Assembly (NCBI GenBank): GCA_910585345.1
Contig: CAJUDS010000033.1
Coordinates: forward strand, 1-6,138
Source of the DNA: an uncultured Lachnospiraceae bacterium
GTDB lineage: Bacteria > Bacillota > Clostridia > Lachnospirales > Lachnospiraceae
DNA length: 6,138 nt
Direction: 5' to 3'
A program made the position numbers and the translations under genes. The notes beneath the pieces were generated by a model, which did not search any database, was not told the origin of the DNA, and saw only the letters and a program-made list of their open reading frames with translations. Shown here piece by piece: positions 1 through 4,920 of the stretch; the stretch's first letter is position 1; the number at the start of each line of letters is the position of its first letter.

Positions 1-49
1 CAAAGAGAACCCCGCTGTAACCGTCGTCTATGTAAACGCTGTCTTTGAT
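1..49 (-). pseudogene. Serine recombinase fragment (N-terminally truncated, runs off left edge)
   Basis: Read on the minus strand, bases 49 to 1 encode IKDSVYIDDGYSGVLF. This matches the conserved stretch of the resolvase/large serine recombinase catalytic domain (typically Y-I/V-D-D-G-Y/W-S-G-x-x-F-x-R-P), which lies about 60 residues into the protein. The reading frame continues off the left edge. The preceding ~60 residues, including the catalytic serine region, are absent: upstream in frame there is only repeat DNA, an ATG at 74-76 and then a stop at 83-85. A product from that ATG would begin with about nine unrelated residues and lack the nucleophile. The fragment is short, so the assignment rests on one motif. 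It cannot belong to the same gene as the recombinase remnant at 1352-2113, because on this strand that C-terminal piece lies upstream. Moderate confidence. Confidence 0.5.
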
Positions 50-185
50 ACAATTTGATTTTTCCTTAAACCCCATGATTTTTTACCGATACCCCGCGAT
101 TTTTTATCATACTCCATGATTTTTCCTATACCCCGTGATTTTTCCCCATACTCCACGATTTTTCCTATACTCCGTGATTTTTCCC
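48..185. repeat. Array of seven imperfect 19-21 bp tandem direct repeats
   Basis: Units start at 48, 68, 89, 109, 128, 148 and 167, with lengths 20, 21, 20, 19, 20, 19 and 19. The plus-strand core is ATAC-Y-CC-R-Y-GATTTTT followed by a short C/T tail. The first unit is degenerate (AATTTGATTTTT), and an eighth partial unit (ATAAAAAATC) follows at 186. The period is close to two helical turns, so repeated protein-binding sites would face one side of the DNA. The array ends 17 bases before the -35 of the promoter for the gene at 265. It could be an operator array, an iteron-like site of a mobile element, or a simple slippage repeat. No replication initiator gene is in the window. It is not a CRISPR array because there are no unique spacers. 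Confidence 0.85.
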
Positions 186-202
186 ATAAAAAATCAAAAG
201 CT

Positions 203-232
203 TTGGAAATATCCTGGCATCCGTGGTATAAT
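203..232 (+). promoter_or_regulatory. Sigma-A-type extended -10 promoter for the 265-1269 gene
   Basis: A perfect TATAAT lies at 227-232 with an extended -10 TG at 224-225 (TGGTATAAT). A TTGGAA -35 element lies at 203-208, giving an 18-base spacer. An A-rich tract at 186-200 could act as an UP-like element. Transcription would start near 239, leaving a leader of about 25 bases before the ATG at 265. The position just downstream of the tandem repeats suggests the repeats may influence it. Confidence 0.75.
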
Positions 233-249
233 TGCTTCATTGAACACTT

Positions 250-256
250 AAGGAGG
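250..256 (+). promoter_or_regulatory. Ribosome binding site AAGGAGG
   Basis: AAGGAGG is a near-perfect Shine-Dalgarno sequence with eight bases to the ATG at 265. It fixes the start of the downstream gene and confirms that the plus strand is the coding one here. Confidence 0.85.
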
Positions 257-264
257 CACACGGA

Positions 265-1269
265 ATGGACGTATACCATGATAACAATATATGGGGGAAA
301 GGCTCGCCTGAAACCAAGCTGACAGCCCTCCCTGTCAATCACTCTTTTCTTTGGGGAGAACAGGAAATACTTATCCCAGCAGTCTATGTAGGCAAAGCAG
401 GCGCCGCCCTCGATGTATGCGCAAAAATCCCGATAGAAGATATGGCGGCATTTCTGAAAAAATGGGATTATGAGCGGCGGATGTCCCTAAAAACCCCAGA
501 AGAATTTGAGCAGATAGATGCGGACAACCCCGGAAGCAGGGAATTTGCCGTAGAAATATGCCTTGATGGTACGCCACTGGTGCGCCGCATGAGCAGCAGC
601 CTGAGATGGTATCCGGAAAATATAATTCAGATGGGGAATGCCAATCCAGCCAGCGAGGACGGATTTGAAAATAATAAATCTGCCGAGGAATGGATGGGGA
701 CTTATGGCTGCGACAAGGGATGCTGCTGGTATTTTGAGCGGCTTTCCTATAATTGGGACGGAGAACCGATACTGTCCCCTCAGAAAATATCACTTGCTTT
801 CCGGGCAAACTTAATCTCCATCACTGCGGGGCATTTTTCCTCTGACGTTTCCTGTGATGGCAAAACGGTAAAGACAGCCCATCCCATAACCGGTCAGGAA
901 TACACCCTGACACTGCATAGTTGCGAACAGATCAGGAACAGCTTCGCAGAAATTGGAGCGAAAGGTGTGGTTTACCCAGAATACTGCCAGATACTCTCTT
1001 ACAGCATTGCACCAGAAATAGACCGCAGCCTTTTTTGCATCCGCGACTGCGCAGAAGGCGACCACCCAAGAATGGGTGATGCCCAAGGGCCGCCGGGCGG
1101 GCCAGACGGCCCCACAGCAGTTTTTATGGCCGGGAAAAATGCCGCTCCTGACAAACGGATGGCAGCTTCCTCCCTGCATTTTGAGCCTGTGTCAGAAGTG
1201 CAGTGGCGGATGGTATTCCAGATAAAGCCAAAGAATGATGCAGAAATCAGCTTTCCCATCAAAGCATGA
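265..1269 (+). CDS. Conserved-looking hypothetical protein, 334 aa, cysteine-rich, unknown function
   Basis: I do not recognise this family. The protein has no signal peptide and no hydrophobic segment long enough for a membrane span, so it is probably cytoplasmic. Ten cysteines are present, with a cluster CDKGCC at residues 149-154 followed by an aromatic stretch (WYFERLSYNWDG). A glycine/proline turn, GPPGGPDGPT, lies at 275-284, and the C-terminal segment alternates polar and hydrophobic residues like beta strands (about 303-332). Start choice is firm: AAGGAGG eight bases upstream, and a strong promoter at 203-232. The gene is transcribed alone, convergent with the recombinase remnant, and ends in TGA at 1267-1269 before a hairpin at 1310-1342. 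It is intact, unlike most of its neighbours. Whether it belongs to the mobile element or is resident DNA cannot be told. The cysteine cluster might bind metal, but the spacing fits no motif I can name. Confidence 0.8.
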   Translation: MDVYHDNNIWGKGSPETKLTALPVNHSFLWGEQEILIPAVYVGKAGAALDVCAKIPIEDMAAFLKKWDYERRMSLKTPEEFEQIDADNPGSREFAVEICLDGTPLVRRMSSSLRWYPENIIQMGNANPASEDGFENNKSAEEWMGTYGCDKGCCWYFERLSYNWDGEPILSPQKISLAFRANLISITAGHFSSDVSCDGKTVKTAHPITGQEYTLTLHSCEQIRNSFAEIGAKGVVYPEYCQILSYSIAPEIDRSLFCIRDCAEGDHPRMGDAQGPPGGPDGPTAVFMAGKNAAPDKRMAASSLHFEPVSEVQWRMVFQIKPKNDAEISFPIKA

Positions 1270-1309
1270 TCCCACACAAATAGCAGCATAAACATTAACC
1301 ACACAGAAT

Positions 1310-1342
1310 CCCCCGGAGCCGTTTTCTTCCCTGCTCCGGGGG
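1310..1342. terminator. GC-rich hairpin between convergent genes, probable bidirectional terminator
   Basis: CCCCCGGAGC (1310-1319) and GCTCCGGGGG (1333-1342) form a perfect 10-bp stem around a 13-base loop. It lies 40 bases after the TGA of the plus-strand gene and 9 bases after the TGA (1352-1354) of the minus-strand recombinase remnant. There is no proper T-tract on either side, so it is a weak match to a classical intrinsic terminator. The tight spacing to the recombinase stop suggests it is that gene's own 3' end. Confidence 0.6.
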
Positions 1343-1351
1343 ACTATATTC

Positions 1352-2113
1352 TCATGCCTTTATCTCCATCCCGTTCTTGAAAGTGAAGCGGATGTCCTCC
1401 CTGCTGTACACCGTGGCATACTCCACAAGGCTGTACCAGTCGTCCTCGTTAAATTCCGTGAGCGGGCCGTCCCGCTTTTCCAGGGCGGAAACAAACCTCC
1501 CGATCTTCTCCCGCTTCGCCTGCCGCTCCGTGATGGCCTGGCTGACTTCCGAAAGCCGCCCCTTCGCCCTGTTGAACCGCCCCGCCAGCCCGTCATACTT
1601 TTTCTGGTACTCCGTCTGGTCAAGGGCGACGCGGGCATTCTCCGCCACGCACTGTTCAATCAGCTCCGCCACCACGTTCATCTCCTCCTGCAGCCGCAGG
1701 CGCTCCGTCTCCAGCTCCGCGGTGCCGAAAAGCGTGTCTTTTATGGAATCGTAATCCTCCCGCACCCCGTCCTTTTCTGCAAAGATGGCATTGGCCGCTT
1801 TCAGGAAAAGCTGTTTGATGGTTTCCTCGTCAAGGTGGGGCGTGCCGCATTTCTCCCCGCCGTCAAATTTGTGGTTGCACTGCCAGATGGTCTTCCGGTA
1901 CTTGCTGTTGGAATGCCACACCTTGGAGCCATACCAGCCCCCGCAGTCCGCGCATTTTATCCGGCTGGAGAATACGCCCGTGCTGCTCGCCCGGTTCTTC
2001 CCGGAATGCCTGGCCGCCATCTGGTGCTGCGCCTCCTCGAACACGGAGGGGCTGATGATGGCCTGGTGGTTGTTCTCCACATAATACTGCGGCACCTCGC
2101 CCTCGTTTACCTT
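1352..2113 (-). pseudogene. Large serine recombinase, C-terminal half only (5' truncated)
   Basis: The C-terminal half of a large serine recombinase of the TnpX/Tn4451 type, which excises or integrates mobile elements by serine-mediated strand exchange. The recognisable part starts at KVNEGEVPQYYVENNHQAII (codons from about 2113), the end of the recombinase DNA-binding domain. It is followed by the zinc ribbon, C-x2-C at CADC and then CNHKFDGGEKC; a long charged coiled coil (roughly 1495-1725); and a C-terminal strand ending MEIKA with TGA at 1352-1354. About 250 residues remain of a protein usually ~500-560 aa. The resolvase catalytic domain and its serine are missing. Upstream the frame stays open to an ATG at 2185, but those ~25 residues are out-of-frame permease sequence, so that start is not real. 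GC content drops sharply upstream of ~2110. Not expected to be functional. Confidence 0.9.
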
Positions 2114-2114
2114 G
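2107..2114 (-). other. Junction between truncated permease and truncated recombinase
   Basis: On the minus strand the permease frame reads SELYLPR and meets TAA at 2109-2107. The same bases in another frame begin the recognisable recombinase sequence KVNEG. The stop therefore lies in or at the edge of recombinase-derived DNA. The composition changes at the same point, from GC-rich below 2105 to AT-richer above 2115. No inverted repeats or target-site duplication are evident, so this looks like a deletion or illegitimate recombination rather than transposition. Confidence 0.8.
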
Positions 2115-2991
2115 GGAGATACAATTCTGAAAACAATATAATCCCGAAAAATGGCAGGCAGATCACAGCCGCCAGTGTCATCCACCCATAACGGATATTC
2201 CGGGTAAGGAGCATGATCAAATTAGTAAGAAGCCACCACGCAAGGAGAATCCCAGCCATAAGCGCCAATGTGCAAACAAAATATCTTTTCAGCGTGAAAC
2301 TTTGCCATGTCAGAAATGGTTTCCCGAAAATAGGATCATCCGGATCTATCACGTAATGAAAGCTGCTTGCCATATTCGCATCCCACAACCTGCTAAAATC
2401 CCAAGTGGCAAAAAACACTGCCAGCGAAGTAACAATCAATATAATGCAATAAAGCGCACCAACGATTCCACCCGCAAGGATTTTATCTTTTGCTATTTTC
2501 CTGCCCCGGCCTGAGCTGTATATCAAGGCCGCCATCTCCGTCTGCTGCTCCATCTCAAATGACCGGATACCAAGCAGCGACAGAAAGATAATGCACTCTA
2601 TCATAAGTGTTTTTAACTGATAAACAAACAATGCTTCATTGACGGAAGGCGTAATTTCCCCGGCAAAATAGGATAAATCTGCATCTTCCTCGTTGAGCAG
2701 GTCAACCGACTGCTGTAATTTTTCATACTTTGCCTTTATCCACTGATTCAGCAGGGAGGATTTGATATACCTTTCATTATAATAAAAAGAACCTATTGCA
2801 TTAGTATCCAGCGTATCATAGATTTTCTTTCCCTCTAAAAGTTCCCCACTTTGCGCCAGCCTGTTAACTGCGGTTCTTGTGCCAGAGTCGCTGAAACACA
2901 AGCCTATATTCAGACACAGGCACAGAACAATGAATATGACAAAAAGGTTTTCCCGCAATAGCTTTTTCACTTCCGACAAACAGTATATCAT
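2107..2991 (-). pseudogene. ABC transporter permease, 3'-truncated (294 aa remain)
   Basis: Membrane subunit of an ABC-2-like exporter, partner of the ATPase encoded just upstream. Hydrophobic segments lie at about residues 16-34, 122-142, 172-195, 238-262 and 269-289, with a long extracytoplasmic loop between the first two. Such permeases commonly carry at least six spans, so the last part is probably missing. The frame ends at SELYLPR within the junction to recombinase sequence. The ATG at 2991 is preferred because GAGAGG (3004-2999) sits seven bases before it. An alternative ATG at 3006 would overlap the ATPase gene by 11 bases and has a poorly spaced ribosome site. With the preferred start only four bases separate it from the ATPase stop, indicating translational coupling. 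A truncated subunit could still insert in the membrane, but a working transporter is doubtful. Confidence 0.75.
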
Positions 2992-2995
2992 CCTG

Positions 2996-3844
2996 CTACC
3001 TCTCATCCCTGTACACAGTCAAAAAAACATCTTCCAGATTAGGGGATACTTCCATTGCACTTTCGCAGTATTCTTCACTGTAAAAGCGTACCATGCTTCC
3101 CTGTGCGCTCTGCCTCTCGCTCAAGACCTCATGGTCTATCGGGATAACAGAACCAGCAGGCACCTCAAATATCTTCCCTTCCAGCCACCCGCAGACCTGA
3201 TCCGGGGTCTCATTGCAAAAGACTTCATGGTCTTTCAGCATGATGATCCTGTCCGCTATCGTTTCAATGTCTGAAACAATATGGGTAGAAAGAATGACAA
3301 TGCGCTCACCGGACAGATTGCGCAGCATATTCCTGAAACGCACCCTCTCTTTGGGGTCAAGCCCGGCAGTAGGTTCGTCCAAAATCAGGATTTCCGGATC
3401 GTTCAGCAGAGCCTGGGCAATACCCACCCGCTGGAGCATCCCTCCTGAAAACTTTCTCATCTTCTGGCCTGCCACATCCGATAAAGAAACCTTCTGGAGC
3501 AGCATTTGAATACGCTTCTCCGCATATGTGCGCTCCAGACCTTTCAAAGCCGCCATATATTTCAAAAACTGTACAGGCGTATAATTTTTGTAATAGCCAA
3601 ACTTCTGCGGAAGGTAGCCTATCAGGTCACGGTAATCTTCATCTAAATCCGTAATGTTCGTTCCCTCCCATGTGATTTCGCCCTTTGTTGGAAAAGAGAG
3701 CGTGACCAGCATCTTCATCAGGGTTGTCTTTCCTGCCCCATTAGGGGCAAGCAGTCCATATACCCCATTTTGAAATTCAAGCGTAATGTCCCGGAGTGCT
3801 GTAAACTGACCATATTTTTTCGTCACATGATTAACTGATAGCAT
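2996..3844 (-). CDS. ABC transporter ATP-binding protein, 282 aa
   Basis: Cytoplasmic ATPase subunit of an exporter-type ABC transporter of the class often linked to peptide antibiotic resistance or export. All motifs are present in order: Walker A APNGAGKT (residues 33-40), Q-loop glutamine in LPQKFG (Q80), signature FSGGM (132-136), Walker B ILILDE with catalytic E157, D-loop AGLDP (160-164) and switch histidine in STHIVSD (H188). The first Walker A glycine is replaced by alanine, while the essential lysine and threonine are kept. The 282-aa length is normal. The start at 3844 is chosen because the conserved N-terminus MLSVNHVTKKYG begins there and GGGAGG (3859-3854) lies nine bases upstream. 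The open frame further up to 3946 has unrelated sequence. The gene overlaps the membrane protein gene upstream by 14 bases and nearly abuts the permease downstream. It appears intact, but its permease partner is not. Confidence 0.93.
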   Translation of the reverse strand: MLSVNHVTKKYGQFTALRDITLEFQNGVYGLLAPNGAGKTTLMKMLVTLSFPTKGEITWEGTNITDLDEDYRDLIGYLPQKFGYYKNYTPVQFLKYMAALKGLERTYAEKRIQMLLQKVSLSDVAGQKMRKFSGGMLQRVGIAQALLNDPEILILDEPTAGLDPKERVRFRNMLRNLSGERIVILSTHIVSDIETIADRIIMLKDHEVFCNETPDQVCGWLEGKIFEVPAGSVIPIDHEVLSERQSAQGSMVRFYSEEYCESAMEVSPNLEDVFLTVYRDER

Positions 3845-4574
3845 ATTGTTCTTCCTCCCTGGTCTTTGATATGAAAAAAGCAAACAGGGCAATAAGGTAT
3901 CCTGCAAATACGATAACCGTAATAATAAATACCAGACTGCCTGCAAGGTTCAAAAGAATTGTCTCAAGTTCCTCCCCATAAAACACAATCACAAAAGCAT
4001 TGATTATCCCCCACAGGACAGGCGGAAGTATCGTTGTCAGATATGGCATACCTTTTATCTGAAACACCAGCATAATTATTCCATACAGAAAAATTGAAAC
4101 AAACGAAAGCCCTAATATTTTCCAAAAAGCAATGACCGGAAGCTGTAACTGCATAAGCAAAGAGAGCATCAGGACATTCAGAAAAATATTGCTTCCACTG
4201 AAACATATCATGCGAAAGGCAGAAACCTGTCTGGCCGTATACCTGCAGGTCATTTTTATATCATATAGCTGTAAACGGTGTTCCTTCCATGATGTCAGCA
4301 AATAAGATGCGATATATGCAAATGGGGATACTGCAAATACCATACAGATAATCACCTGCGAGCCTGCCTGAATTAAGAGCAGCCATATACAGGCTGCTAT
4401 CAAAAGTCCTAATAAAAAGCAGTCTCCCACTCCAAAAAATAAAGTATGGAATGTGCAGACACTCCCCACCTCAAGCATTTTCCTGAATTTATCCCCCGGC
4501 TTTACCACACCTTTTTCCACAATTTCGCTGATAGCAAAGTCCTTTTCAGCTTCTGACAATTTCTGCATACTCAT
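3831..4574 (-). CDS. Six-TM membrane protein, second permease-like or anti-sigma-like subunit, 247 aa
   Basis: An integral membrane protein between the sigma remnant and the ABC ATPase. A cytoplasmic-looking charged N-terminus (MSMQKLSEAEKDF to about residue 37) is followed by six hydrophobic segments, which I place roughly at 41-70, 75-93, 124-142, 146-170, 175-197 and 205-235, and a short charged tail. There is no recognisable catalytic motif. Start at 4574: AAGGAGG (4591-4585) lies ten bases upstream; a second ATG at 4568 is possible. It overlaps the sigma frame by 29 bases and the ATPase gene by 14, so all three are coupled. In ECF sigma operons the gene directly after the sigma factor often encodes a membrane anti-sigma factor, and its N-terminal cytoplasmic stretch could play that part. 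Equally it could be a second transporter membrane subunit. The sequence does not decide between these. Confidence 0.75.
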   Translation of the reverse strand: MSMQKLSEAEKDFAISEIVEKGVVKPGDKFRKMLEVGSVCTFHTLFFGVGDCFLLGLLIAACIWLLLIQAGSQVIICMVFAVSPFAYIASYLLTSWKEHRLQLYDIKMTCRYTARQVSAFRMICFSGSNIFLNVLMLSLLMQLQLPVIAFWKILGLSFVSIFLYGIIMLVFQIKGMPYLTTILPPVLWGIINAFVIVFYGEELETILLNLAGSLVFIITVIVFAGYLIALFAFFISKTREEEQYAIS

Positions 4575-4920
4575 CGTAAAACTCCCTCCTTACCTGCTTG
4601 ATCAGACGGTAATATTTCGATTTGACAGATGCTTCCGGCATCTCAGTCAGTACGGCGATTTCCTGAAAAGTCTGTTCGCCATAAATGTGCAGACGAAAAA
4701 TCTGCTGCATATCCAACTGGAAGCTGCTGACGTAATGTTCTATTTTTTCTAAAAATTCTGCTTGGACAATGTTATTCTCATAATCTATCCTGCCCACATA
4801 ATCAACAGTCTCTGCCTCATCCAGTTCTTCCAACGGGATTGTATCTGGCAGCGCCTTCCGCCTGAAATCAATAATCTTATTCGTGGCAATCCGATAAAGC
4901 CATGTACGGAAAGAGGAAAG
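4546..4920 (-). pseudogene. ECF-type sigma-70 factor remnant (end of region 2, linker, region 4)
   Basis: The second part of an ECF-like sigma-70 factor. It opens inside region 2 at LSSFRTWLYRIATNKIIDFR, the conserved region 2.3/2.4 that melts and recognises the -10 element. An acidic linker follows, then region 4 (about the last 55 residues) with a helix-turn-helix, EQTFQEIAVLTEMPEASVKS, which would recognise the -35 element. Regions 2.1-2.2, the main contact with core RNA polymerase, are missing; they have been replaced by a histidine kinase in the same frame. The stop is at 4548-4546, 29 bases inside the next gene. It would originally have been the first gene of the operon with the membrane protein and ABC transporter, which it probably controlled. 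Without region 2.1-2.2 normal sigma activity is unlikely. Confidence 0.88.

Noticed and set aside
48..185. CRISPR array
   Set aside because: Units are contiguous, with no unique spacers of ~30 bases, and the repeats are imperfect. There are no cas genes nearby.
116..322. Plus-strand open frame of 68 codons across repeats and promoter
   Set aside because: It is a translation of the repeats, overlaps the better supported start at 265 in another frame, and shows no protein features.
28..342. Minus-strand open frame of 104 codons with repeating KSRGIGK-like peptides
   Set aside because: The peptide repeat is only the translation of the DNA tandem repeats. The frame opposes a strong promoter, ribosome site and the start of the plus-strand gene, and has no convincing ribosome site of its own.
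371..1304. Minus-strand open frames opposite the unknown gene (371-808, 811-1179, 999-1304)
   Set aside because: They are antisense to a gene with clear expression signals and have no recognisable motifs or ribosome sites.
2114..2185. ATG at 2185 as the start of a 277-aa recombinase
   Set aside because: The first ~25 residues are permease DNA read out of frame; recombinase homology begins only at KVNEGEV. It is an accident of the junction.
1377..2191. Plus-strand open frames opposite the recombinase remnant
   Set aside because: They are antisense shadows of GC-rich recombinase coding sequence, with no domains and no ribosome sites.
3845..3946. Upstream ATG at 3946 for the ABC ATPase
   Set aside because: The extra 34 residues are the membrane protein gene read in another frame. 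The conserved N-terminus and a good ribosome site fit the ATG at 3844.
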